From contig NZ_HE978531.1 of NCBI RefSeq assembly GCF_000311745.1, positions 702,014 through 766,013 on the forward strand: a stretch of DNA of 64,000 nucleotides, read 5' to 3'. The translations under genes and the position numbers were made by a program. Positions within the stretch are counted from its first letter, which is position 1. Each line of letters begins with the position of its first letter. Shown piece after piece: positions 7,418 to 16,960 of the stretch. The DNA comes from Anaerococcus obesiensis ph10 (GTDB lineage Bacteria; Bacillota; Clostridia; Tissierellales; Peptoniphilaceae). The notes beneath the pieces were generated by a model. It was given only the letters and a program-made list of their open reading frames with translations. It was not told the DNA's origin and did not search any database.

Positions 7418-8149
7418 TTATTGAAATAATTTGTAACTATTGAAAACAGACAAAAATTGTTCATTGGATAATTTATCAAGATCAGTAACATTCGCATGCT
7501 TCAGCACCTGTCTTAATTGATTTTTAGTAAAAAGAACATGATATTCCCTGTTTACCCATTTATAAACGAAAAATCTATACTTTTTGTAGTCCTTCTTTAA
7601 AATAAATGGTTTATGCCTTTCAAGTACAATCAATACAGAATCTACATTAGGCTTAGGGTGAAAATATGCTCGTGGCACTTTTTTAAGAATTTTTATATCC
7701 ATTTCCACCATTAACAGCAAACCTAAAGCTCGTTGGGTATTTTGCAACCTTTTAGCAAATCCCCTCTCTACAATAAGGTAGCTATATTTCGCTTGACTAT
7801 CAAAAGCAATCTTTTTTACAATATCAGTACTAATATTGTAGGGAATATTACCAAATATTTTATAGTCTGTATTTTTAGGAAAGCTAAACTTCAAAATATC
7901 CTCATGAATAACTTTTATATTCTGAAAAGGTTCAACTGCTTTTTTCGTGGCATGACATAAACCTTCATCAATCTCTATAGCATTCACCCGTTGACTCATT
8001 TCCACAAGTTCCTTGGTAAAATGTCCTTTTCCTGACCCAATTTCTATTATTTTATCTTGTTTATTGATATTCGTATATTTTAATATTTCCTTTACATGCT
8101 TTTTAGATGTAATGAAATTTTGCGTATTTTTCGGGTTTTTCTGTTTCAT
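7418..8149 (-). CDS. erm(A): 23S rRNA adenine N6-methyltransferase, Erm(A)/Erm(TR) type
   Basis: A 243-residue Erm protein that dimethylates the A2058 position of 23S rRNA and gives macrolide-lincosamide-streptogramin B resistance. It begins [33 protein letters not shown] is the SAM-binding motif I and [12 protein letters not shown] (about residue 100) the catalytic N-I-P-Y motif. By memory the sequence fits the erm(TR) subclass of erm(A), known from streptococci and Gram-positive anaerobic cocci, and not erm(B). AAGGAG precedes the ATG. Expression is expected to be macrolide-inducible through the leader region upstream. Confidence 0.95.
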   Translation of the reverse strand: MKQKNPKNTQNFITSKKHVKEILKYTNINKQDKIIEIGSGKGHFTKELVEMSQRVNAIEIDEGLCHATKKAVEPFQNIKVIHEDILKFSFPKNTDYKIFGNIPYNISTDIVKKIAFDSQAKYSYLIVERGFAKRLQNTQRALGLLLMVEMDIKILKKVPRAYFHPKPNVDSVLIVLERHKPFILKKDYKKYRFFVYKWVNREYHVLFTKNQLRQVLKHANVTDLDKLSNEQFLSVFNSYKLFQ

Positions 8150-8204
8150 TATAACCTTCTCCTTGCCGGTTATAATGAACTAATCTTAAGAGCTCATTAT
8201 AACC
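8146..8204 (-). promoter_or_regulatory. erm translational attenuator (three interchangeable 11-mers)
   Basis: In transcript order the element GGTTATAATGA (8194-8204), its exact complement TCATTATAACC (8168-8178), and a second GGTTATAATGA (8146-8156, containing the erm ATG) occur in succession. The middle copy can pair with either neighbour. Pairing with the third sequesters the erm start; pairing with the first frees it. This is the classic choice that ribosome stalling in the leader controls. Confidence 0.85.
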
Positions 8205-8206
8205 AA

Positions 8207-8266
8207 TTATTTTTGGTTTGGTTGATAATGAAATCTCTCAATAACAAATATAGAAAACATACCCAT
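8207..8266 (-). CDS. Erm leader peptide 2
   Basis: A 19-residue peptide, MGMFSIFVIERFHYQPNQK, with AGGAGG nine bases upstream of its ATG. It contains the IFVI stalling motif of the ErmA/ErmC-type leader peptides. In studied systems a macrolide-bound ribosome stalls after this motif and changes mRNA folding so that the erm start is exposed. Confidence 0.92.
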   Translation of the reverse strand: MGMFSIFVIERFHYQPNQK

Positions 8267-8292
8267 ACCTTTACCTCCTTTAATTTTTTTCA

Positions 8293-8340
8293 TTATAAAT
8301 GAGATAAAGTAATATCTACTACTGCAATACATGTACACAT
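8293..8340 (-). CDS. Erm leader peptide 1
   Basis: A 15-residue peptide, MCTCIAVVDITLSHL, preceded by AAGGAGGAG. It corresponds to the first leader of the two-leader erm(A) regulatory region, whose IAVV stalling motif is intact here. Stalling on it is thought to open the ribosome site of leader 2, giving two-step induction. Confidence 0.88.
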   Translation of the reverse strand: MCTCIAVVDITLSHL

Positions 8341-8364
8341 ATTTAACTCCTCCTTATGCAACTG

Positions 8365-8393
8365 ATTATATCACTTTTAATTTCTCTATTCAA
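8365..8393 (-). promoter_or_regulatory. erm promoter
   Basis: On the minus strand TTGAAT (8388-8393) and TATAAT (8365-8370) with a 17-bp spacer, 25 bp upstream of leader peptide 1. Confidence 0.8.
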
Positions 8394-8477
8394 TAAAGTT
8401 CTGTGCTAATCTACCTCACCCTATGGATTTTTAATCCCGAAACATCAAATGTCATCTGTCAAATGCCCTATTTAAAA

Positions 8478-8515
8478 GGGTCAAAAAACGGTATTTTTTA
8501 GCCTGTTTTTGACCC
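8478..8515 (-). terminator. Hairpin downstream of rlmD, probable terminator
   Basis: An inverted repeat GGGTCAAAAA (8478-8487) and TTTTTGACCC (8506-8515), extended by four partly paired bases, followed on the minus strand by TTTTAAA. A second small hairpin (AACCAC at 8530-8535 with GTGGTT at 8544-8549) lies between it and the rlmD stop. Together they mark the boundary between the core operon and the accessory DNA. Confidence 0.5.
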
Positions 8516-8557
8516 AATTTTCGTACTCAAACCACTACATGTTGTGGTTGACTCCTA

Positions 8558-9820
8558 TTATTCCTTGTCCAAACCACAATACGTCATCAGAATTGCTGCT
8601 TCAACGTGCATAGTCTCTGAAAACATATCACACCCCTTGATTTTTTCTAAGTTATATCCATTTTCTTGGAATCTTTTTATATCCCTTGCTAGTGTTTGGG
8701 GGTTACAGGAGATGTAGACTATTTTTTTTATTTTTGTTTTTGCTATGGTTTTTATTATTTCTTTATCTAATCCTGCTCTTGGTGGGTCTAGAACTATGGC
8801 GTCTATTTTTTCTTTTTTTATAAATTTATCGTCTATATAGTTTGCGTTTTTTGCTATGAATTTATAATCTTTTAGATCATTTTCTTTTGCATTTTCTTTT
8901 GCATCTTTTATGGCGTTTTTGTTTATTTCTATTCCTACAACATGATCATCGTTTATGGCGATTGAGCTTGTTGCTGAGCCACAAAATAAGTCTAGGACTT
9001 TTTGATTTTCTCCCAAGAAATCTTTGGCCGTTTTGTATAATTTTTCTGTCATATAATCATTTACTTGGTAAAAATCGTTCATAGATATTTTGAATTTTTT
9101 TCCTAATAGATTATATATGAGATAATCTTTGCCTGAAATATTTATTTTTTCTTTTTTATTTATTAGGTTAATGTTGTAAGTTGAATCTTTGTATTGATTT
9201 TTTATATATGGGATAATTTTTTCGTCTTTTATTTTTATATTTAAAAGTATTTCTTTTTCGTTTGCTCTTATTGTGATTTCTTCTAGGCTATTTGGATATT
9301 TTTTTGTAATATCTTTTGTGATTTTTTCTATTTTTTCTAGATTTTCTCTTATTAAATCTTTTGCTAAAAGGCAATCTTTTATTTCTACAAGGTCATTGGA
9401 ATATTTTTTGTTATAGGCAAGTTTTCCATTCTTATTTATTTGTAACCTAATTTTATTTCTATATCCAAATTCTTCTCCTTCTAGTATTTCTATATCGTCT
9501 ATTTTTATTTTTGCTGATTTTAATAGGGCATTTTTTATTAAATTTTTCTTTAATTTTATTTGAGTTTTATAATTTATATCCATAATAGAACAACCACCAC
9601 ATTCATAATAATATGGACATGGTGGTTTTCTAAGGTAGGGGGATTTCTCTAAAGTTTTTGTTTTTTCTGCTTCAAAGAAATTCTTTTTTTCATTATTTAC
9701 TTTTATATTGCAAATTTCTCCGTAAATTGCGCCTTCTATGAAGGCAGTTTTGCTTTGTGTTTTTGCAACTGCCCTACCGTCTTGTAGAATATCAATTATT
9801 TTGATATTTTTTATTTCCAT
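8558..9820 (-). CDS. rlmD: 23S rRNA (uracil-5-)-methyltransferase, RumA/RlmD family
   Basis: A 420-residue SAM-dependent m5U methyltransferase. A short N-terminal TRAM-like region is followed by the iron-sulfur cysteines CPYYYECGGC (about residues 68-77), then LDLFCGSATSSIAI (SAM motif), VLDPPRAGLDKEII and YISCNPQTLARDI with the catalytic Cys. It ends DMFSETMHVEAAILM, a divergent form of the DMFPxTxHVE ending. In Firmicutes such enzymes may modify U747 and U1939. Its ATG overlaps the pyk stop by one base. The gene is intact, and accessory DNA starts right after it, so its 3' end is a plausible integration site. Confidence 0.88.
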   Translation of the reverse strand: MEIKNIKIIDILQDGRAVAKTQSKTAFIEGAIYGEICNIKVNNEKKNFFEAEKTKTLEKSPYLRKPPCPYYYECGGCSIMDINYKTQIKLKKNLIKNALLKSAKIKIDDIEILEGEEFGYRNKIRLQINKNGKLAYNKKYSNDLVEIKDCLLAKDLIRENLEKIEKITKDITKKYPNSLEEITIRANEKEILLNIKIKDEKIIPYIKNQYKDSTYNINLINKKEKINISGKDYLIYNLLGKKFKISMNDFYQVNDYMTEKLYKTAKDFLGENQKVLDLFCGSATSSIAINDDHVVGIEINKNAIKDAKENAKENDLKDYKFIAKNANYIDDKFIKKEKIDAIVLDPPRAGLDKEIIKTIAKTKIKKIVYISCNPQTLARDIKRFQENGYNLEKIKGCDMFSETMHVEAAILMTYCGLDKE

Positions 9821-11592
9821 TATAATACCTTTGCTTCTCCCTTGTAGATTATTCCTCCAAGTGGATCAAGTGTTATTGTATCTCCGTCTTCTAATAGGTT
9901 TGTAATGTTTTTTACTCCAAGTATTGCTGGAATTCCAAAGTGGATTGCTACAACTGCTGTGTGGCTTGTTAGTCCTCCGTTTTCTGCAATAACTCCTGAA
10001 GATCTTTCCATAAATTCGTTTATATCTTTGTCGGTATATTTTGCAACAATTATATCGCCATCTTCAAATTTTCCTTCAAGCTCTTCTTTTGTTGAACCAA
10101 CTACAACTTTTGCTGAAACGGATTTGTTTCCAACGCCTGTTCCGTTTGCAATTATATCTCCAATTACGTGAACTTTTATTAGGTTTGATGTTCCTGAAAC
10201 TCCTAGTGGAATTCCTGCTGTAAGTACAGTCAAATCTCCTTCTTGTACGTAATTTTCTTTTAATGCTCCAACTATTGCTCTTTCAATTAGTTCGTCTGTT
10301 TCATAAGCTGTATCTACAATTATTGGATATACTCCCCATGACACTGACAATCTTCTTGCAACTTTTTCATCTATTGTACATGCAATTATATTTGTTCTTG
10401 GTCTAAATTTAGAAACTGCCTTTGCTGTATTTCCTGATGCTGTACAAGTAATTATAGCTTTTGCTCTCAATTGACTTGCTATTGTACAAGTTGATTTTGA
10501 AATTGCGTTTGTTGTTGTGATTTTTCTATCTATTTCTGTTTGATAAATATTTTCTTCGAAATCGTCTGATAATTCTGTTGTAATACAAATATCTCTCATA
10601 GTTTTAACAGCTTCAACTGGATATTTTCCTGCTGCTGTTTCTCCTGAAAGCATTACACAATCTGTTCCATCTATAATTGCATTTGCAACGTCGGTTGTTT
10701 CTGCTCTTGTAGGTCTTGGATTTCTTTGCATTGAATCTAGCATTTGTGTAGCTGTAATTACTGGTTTTGCAGCCTTATTACATTTTCTAATAATTTCTTT
10801 TTGTACAAGAGGAATAAGCTCTGTTCTAATTTCTACTCCTAAATCTCCTCTTGCAACCATAATTCCATCGCTCGCTTCGATTATTTCATCAGCATTATCT
10901 ACACCTTCTTGAGATTCTATTTTTGATATAATCAAAATATCTTCTCCGCCATGATCTTCAAGGACTTTTCTTATATCATAAATGTCTTCTTTTTTTCTAA
11001 CAAAAGATGCTGCTATCATGTCAATGCCGTTTTCAATTCCGAATTTAATATCATCTACATCTTTTGGTGTTATTGATGGTAGGTTTGTAACTCTTCCCGG
11101 AAGATTTACTCCTTTGTTATTAGAAATTACTCCATTATTTTGTACTCTACAAACTATTTCTGTTCCATCTTTAATTTCAATTACTTCAAGTTGAATTAAA
11201 CCATCATCTACTGAAATTATTGAGCCTTTTTCTACATCTTGTGGTAAGCCTTCGTATGAAACTGATACAATATCTTTATTTCCAACAATATTTCTAGTTG
11301 TTAGTGTAAAAATATCATCTGGTTTCAAGAAATATTCCTTTTCTTCAAATTTTCCAATTCTAATTTCTGGACCTTTTGTATCAAGCATAAGTCCCAAAGG
11401 AACATTTAATTTTCTTCTTATTCTTTTTATAGTTTTAATTTTTTCAAGATGTTCTTCATGAGATCCATGTGAGAAATTTAATCTTGCTACATTCATTCCA
11501 TTTTTAATCAATTGCTCCAAAACTTCTGGAGATTGTGAAGCTGGTCCTATTGTACATACAATTTTGGTTTTCTTTAATATATCTGGTTTCAT
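9820..11592 (-). CDS. pyk: Pyruvate kinase with C-terminal PEP-utilizer domain
   Basis: A 590-residue pyruvate kinase, converting phosphoenolpyruvate and ADP to pyruvate and ATP in the last step of glycolysis. The N-terminus has KIVCTIGPAS and NFSHGSHEEH, and the active-site segment is GIMVARGDLGVEI near residue 245. The chain is about 110 residues longer than the usual 470-480; the extra part carries GGLTSHTAVVAIHFGIPAIL near residue 540, the swivelling phosphohistidine-type domain of PEP-utilizing enzymes, as in Bacillus-type Pyk. It follows pfkA by 20 bp, a common glycolytic pair. Confidence 0.95.
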   Translation of the reverse strand: MKPDILKKTKIVCTIGPASQSPEVLEQLIKNGMNVARLNFSHGSHEEHLEKIKTIKRIRRKLNVPLGLMLDTKGPEIRIGKFEEKEYFLKPDDIFTLTTRNIVGNKDIVSVSYEGLPQDVEKGSIISVDDGLIQLEVIEIKDGTEIVCRVQNNGVISNNKGVNLPGRVTNLPSITPKDVDDIKFGIENGIDMIAASFVRKKEDIYDIRKVLEDHGGEDILIISKIESQEGVDNADEIIEASDGIMVARGDLGVEIRTELIPLVQKEIIRKCNKAAKPVITATQMLDSMQRNPRPTRAETTDVANAIIDGTDCVMLSGETAAGKYPVEAVKTMRDICITTELSDDFEENIYQTEIDRKITTTNAISKSTCTIASQLRAKAIITCTASGNTAKAVSKFRPRTNIIACTIDEKVARRLSVSWGVYPIIVDTAYETDELIERAIVGALKENYVQEGDLTVLTAGIPLGVSGTSNLIKVHVIGDIIANGTGVGNKSVSAKVVVGSTKEELEGKFEDGDIIVAKYTDKDINEFMERSSGVIAENGGLTSHTAVVAIHFGIPAILGVKNITNLLEDGDTITLDPLGGIIYKGEAKVL

Positions 11593-11612
11593 AACTTATC
11601 CTCCACTTATTC

Positions 11613-12572
11613 CTATTTAGATAATTTGTTAGCAAGTCTATAAAGATCTTCATTAAAATCAGAATTCATTGATACTGCTTCATCTATGCTAACTTGATTT
11701 ATTTTTCCATTTGTATAGCCTAAAGCTATATTTGTTTTTTCTTCGTTTAATAATTCTGCTGCTGTTGCTCCCATAATAGAACCTAATAATCTATCAGCTG
11801 AAGATGGAGAGCCTCCTCTTTGAACGTGGCCTAAAACTGTAACTTTTGTTTCAACTCCACTTCTTTCTTCAACTTCTTTTGCTACAGTATATGGATTGCC
11901 AACTCCTTCGGCAAGAACTATAAGATGGTGTAATTTTCCTCTTTTTCTTCCGTGATTTACTTTCTCAACTATTTCATCAATTGAGAATTTGTGTTCTGGA
12001 ACTATGATTGATTCTGCTCCACCTGCAAGTCCTGAAAATAAAGCTAAATCTCCACAATTACGTCCCATAACTTCTATCACAACTGCTCTTCCGTGAGATG
12101 ATGAAGTATCTCTTAATTTCCCAATAGCATCAGTTACTGTTTCGATTGCAGTAAAAAATCCTATTGTAAAATCTGTATAGCCCATATCATTATCAATTGT
12201 TCCTGGAATTCCTATGGTTTTTATTCCCAAATCACTAAGAGCCTTTGCTCCTTTAAAAGAACCATCTCCACCAATTACGATTAGTCCTTCGATTCCATAA
12301 TCTTTAAGGATTTGAGCTCCTCTTTTTTGACCTTCTGCATTTTTAAATTCAGTTGATCTTGCAGTTCCAAGAATTGTACCACCTTTATGGATAATATCGG
12401 CAACTGATGAAACATTCATTTCATAAATATCTCCTTTCATCAACCCGTCATATCCATTTCTTATTCCTTTTACTCTCATTCCATTGTTTAGGGCTGTTCT
12501 TACTGCAGCTCTAATCGCTGAATTCATTCCCGGTGCATCGCCACCACTAGTAAGTATACCTATTGTTTTCAT
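11613..12572 (-). CDS. pfkA: ATP-dependent 6-phosphofructokinase
   Basis: A 319-residue PfkA, phosphorylating fructose 6-phosphate at the committed step of glycolysis. TSGGDAPGMN at the N-terminus, IGGDGSFKGA (ATP site, about residue 100), PGTIDNDM (catalytic Asp, about 127) and EVMGRNCGDLALF are standard. The Gly after GGD fits the ATP-dependent form and not the pyrophosphate-dependent one. Length is normal. It lies between dnaE and pyk in a tight minus-strand run. Confidence 0.95.
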   Translation of the reverse strand: MKTIGILTSGGDAPGMNSAIRAAVRTALNNGMRVKGIRNGYDGLMKGDIYEMNVSSVADIIHKGGTILGTARSTEFKNAEGQKRGAQILKDYGIEGLIVIGGDGSFKGAKALSDLGIKTIGIPGTIDNDMGYTDFTIGFFTAIETVTDAIGKLRDTSSSHGRAVVIEVMGRNCGDLALFSGLAGGAESIIVPEHKFSIDEIVEKVNHGRKRGKLHHLIVLAEGVGNPYTVAKEVEERSGVETKVTVLGHVQRGGSPSSADRLLGSIMGATAAELLNEEKTNIALGYTNGKINQVSIDEAVSMNSDFNEDLYRLANKLSK

Positions 12573-12582
12573 TGTTTCTCCT

Positions 12583-15500
12583 TTAAATTAATTTAACATT
12601 ATCCTTCCCAAGTTTCAACTTCAGATAATTTATTATATCTGAATTTTGGTCAATCCACAAGCTTTTATCAAGTTTGACTGTCTTTTTTTTGTCAGAAAAA
12701 TAAATTATCACTGGTGTGCTACCATGGTTACTCATTAGATCTTTTCGTATTTTATTATACCTTACATATTCCATTTTTATATACAAATTTTTAAAAGAAT
12801 TTTCATCAATTTCTTTTATATTTGATACAATCAATTTCAACTCATCATCACTAGATTGTAGATTTCCACTAACCATCACAAGTGTATCATTTTCAATTAT
12901 ATTTTTTACATCTTTATAAATATTTGGAAAAATTATCATTTCTATTGATCCAGACATATCTTCCAAAGAACAAAAGGCCATCAAAGTGCTTTTTTTTGTC
13001 ATAGTTTCAGATTTATTTGTAATAATTCCTGCCATCCTTACATTTTTATTATCAAATTTATCTAAATCTACCGGTCTTAGCTCACTTAAAATTTCCGTCG
13101 TGAAATTTACATAATTTTTTAAATTATTTCCTAAAGAATTTAAGGGATGATCTGAAATATAAAAACCTAAAACTTCCTTTTCTAATTTTAATTTTTGCTT
13201 ATTTTTATATTCATTAACTGGTGGAAATTTTATGTCATCAATTATTTCTTCTTTGTTTTGGTCAAAATCTAGTAAATTCATTTGACCTTTTAAATTTACT
13301 TTTTCATTATCATGAATTGATTGGAGAGCTGTTTCGTGGACTGCCATAAGCTCTGATCTTTTGTATCCTAGGCAGTCAAATACTCCTGCTTTTATTAGAG
13401 ATTCCAAAGCTTTTTTATTTAAAACTGTTGGATCATTTGCCTCAATTCTTTCTAGAAAATCTTTAAAGCTTTTAAATTTTTTCTCTTTTCTTAAATTAAC
13501 AATCAAATCTATTAAATTTTCTCCAACATTTTTTATAGCTGAAAGACCAAATACTATTTCATTTTCACTTGCTACAAATCTTCTTTTTGATTTATTTATA
13601 TTTGGTGGAACAATTTTTATTCCAAGTCTTTTTGCCTCTGAAATATATAAATAAACTTTAGAAGAGTTGCCCATAATTGAAGTCAATAGATTTGCCATGT
13701 ATTCTTCTTTAAAATAATATTTCAAAAATGCAGTTTGAATAGCTACTAAGGAATAAGCTGCTGAGTGAGATTTGTTAAAGGCGTATTTTGCAAAAGAAAT
13801 CATTTCGTCGTATATCTTATTGGCATTAATTTCTGAAATACCATTATTTACACAACCTATCACTTCATATTCTCCACTTTGATTTTTCTTTCCGTGAACA
13901 AATATTTCCCTATTTGCCTCCATCACGCTCATTTTCTTTTTGCTCATAGCTCGTCTTAGATTGTCAGCTTCCCCAAGTGAAAATCCAGCAAGTTTTTGTA
14001 CAATTTGCATAACTTGCTCTTGGTAGACAATTATGCCATAAGTTACTTCAAGAATTGGTTTTAGGGCTTGATCTATGTAGGATATATTTTCTGGATTTAT
14101 TTTATTTTTTATATAATTTGGAATTTGATCCATTGGTCCTGGCCTAAAAAGTGAATTTGCCGCAACCAAATCATCAAATCTTGTTGGTTTTAAATTTTTA
14201 AGAAAATTTCTCATACCAGCTGATTCAAATTGAAAAATCCCAACTGTTTCAGCCTTGGTAAATTGACTTATAACTTTCGGATCATTTTCATCAATTGCTC
14301 CAAGATCAATATCTATATTTTTATTTTTCTTTATATCCTTTATTGTATCTTGAATTACTGTAAGATTTCTAAGTCCCAAAAAATCCATCTTTAACAAACC
14401 CAATTCTTCAATTTCTGTCATATTAAATTGGGTAACTATCTGATCGTTTGATAAAGCTAGAGGAACAATATCTGTTAAAATTTCCTTGCTTATAACAACT
14501 CCTGCTGCATGGATTGATGTATGCCTTGGTAAGGCTTCGATATTTCTTGCAGTATCTATCATTCTTTTTGTTTCAACATCATTTTGATATTCGTAAGCTA
14601 ACTTTTCAGTAGAATCAAGAGCCTTATCAATTGTCATTCCTATTGCTTGAGGAATTAATTTTGCTATTTTATCAACCTTATTGTAGGAAATATTCATAAC
14701 CCTTCCCACATCTCTTATGGCATTTCTTGCTTGCATCCTACCAAAAGTTACTATTTGCGAAACATGATCTCGTCCATAAAGTTCATATACATATTCAACT
14801 ACCTTATCCCTATTTTCATAGCAAAAATCTATATCAATATCAGGCATTGAAACTCTTTCTGGATTTAAAAATCTTTCAAAAAGCAAATCATATTTTAAAG
14901 GATCAATTTGTGTAATATCAAGAGCATAAGATACAATTGAACCTGCTGCTGATCCCCTACCAGGTCCTACTGCAATCTTATTATCTTTGGCATATTTTAC
15001 AAAATCCCAAACTATCAAAAAATAATCTACATAACCCATATTATTTATTACGTCGATTTCTTTTTTTGCTCTTTTTATAATTTTTTCATCTAAATTTTTG
15101 TATTTTTTTATAAGACCTTCTTTTACTAGAATTTTTAGATATTCAAGATTTGTTGTATCTTTTGGAAGTTTTGTAAAATATGGTAGGTGAGGATTATGAA
15201 ATTCTAGGCTAACATTGCACATAGCAGAAATTTTTTGTGTATTTTCAAAAGCTCTTGGAAATTCTTTAAAAATTTCTTCCATCATTTGAGAATCTTTTAG
15301 ATAAAATTCATCAACAGGCATTTTCATCCTATTCTCATCTTCTAATAAAGAACCTGTTTGGATACATGATAAAACATCTTGATAAAAGGCATCATTTTTT
15401 TCAACATAATGGACATCATTTGTGCATACCAGTTCTATATCCAAATCCTTATGAATTTGAAGTAATACTTCATTAACTTTTTTTTGTTCTTTTAAACCAT

Positions 15501-16032
15501 GATATTGTACTTCCAAATAAAAATTTTCTTTGCCAAATAAATCAAGATATTTTTCGGCTGTAGAATATGCTTTTTTTATATCATTTTCTAAAATTCTTTG
15601 ATTGATTTCTCCATTTAAGCAAGCTGAAAGACCTATCAAGTCTTCTTTGTATTCTTTTAAAACTTCAAAATCTATTCTTGGCTTATAATAATATCCTTGT
15701 GTGTAAGCTTTTGATACGATTTTTAAAAGATTTTTATAGCCATTATTATTTTTTGCCAAAAGGATAAGATGGTAATATCTTTTATTTTGGGGAGTTTTTA
15801 TTTTATAATCATTTTCACAAATGTAAACTTCACAACCAATTATTGGTTTGATATTATTTGCTTGGCATTTTTTGTAAAATTCAATTACCCCGTACATATT
15901 CCCATGGTCTGTTATTGCACAAGAATCCATTCCAAATTCTTTTAGCTTTTCCATTAATTTATCAATTTTTGTAAAACCATCTAAAAGTGAATATTCTGTA
16001 TGAAGGTGGAGGTGGGTGAAATTATTTGTCAT
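12583..16032 (-). CDS. dnaE: DNA polymerase III alpha subunit (DnaE)
   Basis: A 1149-residue replicative polymerase of the DnaE class. The N-terminal PHP domain starts HLHTEYSLLDG with DHGNMYG; the palm has GPGRGSAAGSIVSYALDI and catalytic PDIDIDF near residue 394. Helix-hairpin-helix (about 830-890) and OB-fold (about 990-1080) regions follow. In Firmicutes DnaE works beside PolC, extending primers. Its ATG overlaps the whiA stop by one base and 10 bp separate it from pfkA; whiA-dnaE-pfkA-pyk is a familiar order in this group. Confidence 0.95.
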   Translation of the reverse strand: MTNNFTHLHLHTEYSLLDGFTKIDKLMEKLKEFGMDSCAITDHGNMYGVIEFYKKCQANNIKPIIGCEVYICENDYKIKTPQNKRYYHLILLAKNNNGYKNLLKIVSKAYTQGYYYKPRIDFEVLKEYKEDLIGLSACLNGEINQRILENDIKKAYSTAEKYLDLFGKENFYLEVQYHGLKEQKKVNEVLLQIHKDLDIELVCTNDVHYVEKNDAFYQDVLSCIQTGSLLEDENRMKMPVDEFYLKDSQMMEEIFKEFPRAFENTQKISAMCNVSLEFHNPHLPYFTKLPKDTTNLEYLKILVKEGLIKKYKNLDEKIIKRAKKEIDVINNMGYVDYFLIVWDFVKYAKDNKIAVGPGRGSAAGSIVSYALDITQIDPLKYDLLFERFLNPERVSMPDIDIDFCYENRDKVVEYVYELYGRDHVSQIVTFGRMQARNAIRDVGRVMNISYNKVDKIAKLIPQAIGMTIDKALDSTEKLAYEYQNDVETKRMIDTARNIEALPRHTSIHAAGVVISKEILTDIVPLALSNDQIVTQFNMTEIEELGLLKMDFLGLRNLTVIQDTIKDIKKNKNIDIDLGAIDENDPKVISQFTKAETVGIFQFESAGMRNFLKNLKPTRFDDLVAANSLFRPGPMDQIPNYIKNKINPENISYIDQALKPILEVTYGIIVYQEQVMQIVQKLAGFSLGEADNLRRAMSKKKMSVMEANREIFVHGKKNQSGEYEVIGCVNNGISEINANKIYDEMISFAKYAFNKSHSAAYSLVAIQTAFLKYYFKEEYMANLLTSIMGNSSKVYLYISEAKRLGIKIVPPNINKSKRRFVASENEIVFGLSAIKNVGENLIDLIVNLRKEKKFKSFKDFLERIEANDPTVLNKKALESLIKAGVFDCLGYKRSELMAVHETALQSIHDNEKVNLKGQMNLLDFDQNKEEIIDDIKFPPVNEYKNKQKLKLEKEVLGFYISDHPLNSLGNNLKNYVNFTTEILSELRPVDLDKFDNKNVRMAGIITNKSETMTKKSTLMAFCSLEDMSGSIEMIIFPNIYKDVKNIIENDTLVMVSGNLQSSDDELKLIVSNIKEIDENSFKNLYIKMEYVRYNKIRKDLMSNHGSTPVIIYFSDKKKTVKLDKSLWIDQNSDIINYLKLKLGKDNVKLI

Positions 16033-16949
16033 TATTCCTCACTTTCTGCAAGTTTTATAAGTTTTTGGAGTCTGTAATTAACCTTAGCTTTTGAAAGGGC
16101 TGGCGTCATCATTTTGCCCAATTCTTCAAGAGAAATATAAGGATAGGCAAGCCTTAATTCGGCAATTTTTTGCAAATCTTCTGCTTGATTTTCTAAAATA
16201 TTTTTTTCTTTCAATTTATTTATTGCATCAACTTGCCTAAAGGCTGCTTTTACAGTCCTATCAATATTTGCCTTGTCGAAATTTGTTTGCCTATTTATGT
16301 CATTTCTAATAGACTTCATTGCCCTTACATTTTCTAAATCAAAAAGTGATTTATTTGCTCCAATTAAAGCCAAAAAATCAGAAATTTTATCAGAATCTTT
16401 TATGTAAACACAATAAGAATCATTTCTCAAATTTAATTTTGGATTTATAGAAAATTCTTCCATGATTTTTCCTATCAAAAGTGCTTCTTCTTTTTGTTGA
16501 ACATTTATTTCAAGATTATAGCCCCTATAGGGATCATTAATTGAGCCTTTAAGCAAAAATGCCAATTTTAAAATAATCTTTTTTTCATTTCTACTTTTGA
16601 TATTTTCAAAGAATTTTTCAAATTCATATAAGCTATAAGAATCTGCAAGTGCTAAAATTTTATCTGCCACTTCACTATCTTCTACCAAAACAACATAAGA
16701 CCTATCTTTTGAAAATTTTCTTTTATTTTGGATTTCCATAGCTGGAGAATAGTTATATTTTTCTTTTATAATCTTGTAAATATACCTTGCTTCTATGTTC
16801 TCGCTTGCCTTAAATAAAATTTGGTAAGAATTATTCACTATCCTAATAGAGCCTTGAAAATAAAAGTAGGCTAATAATTCCATATCAATCTCTTTATAAT
16901 CAGGCTCTTTTTTTAATATTTCTTTTTTACATCTTTTTGAAAAAGACAT
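16032..16949 (-). CDS. whiA: WhiA DNA-binding regulator
   Basis: A 305-residue WhiA (formerly DUF199). The family joins an N-terminal LAGLIDADG-derived domain to a C-terminal helix-turn-helix; here MSFSKRCKKEILKKEP opens the protein and LRLAYPYISLEELGKMM, with ALSKAKVNYRLQKL, is the C-terminal DNA-binding part near residues 265-298. In Firmicutes WhiA influences cell division and chromosome segregation. Position after rapZ is conserved, but the usual intervening yvcK gene is absent (see the phosphatase). Confidence 0.92.
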   Translation of the reverse strand: MSFSKRCKKEILKKEPDYKEIDMELLAYFYFQGSIRIVNNSYQILFKASENIEARYIYKIIKEKYNYSPAMEIQNKRKFSKDRSYVVLVEDSEVADKILALADSYSLYEFEKFFENIKSRNEKKIILKLAFLLKGSINDPYRGYNLEINVQQKEEALLIGKIMEEFSINPKLNLRNDSYCVYIKDSDKISDFLALIGANKSLFDLENVRAMKSIRNDINRQTNFDKANIDRTVKAAFRQVDAINKLKEKNILENQAEDLQKIAELRLAYPYISLEELGKMMTPALSKAKVNYRLQKLIKLAESEE

Positions 16950-16960
16950 ATAATCACTCT

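Noticed and set aside
7418..8149. erm(B) assignment
   Set aside because: The N-terminus, NIPYNIS motif and both leader peptides match the erm(A)/erm(TR) type; erm(B) has a different start and leader.
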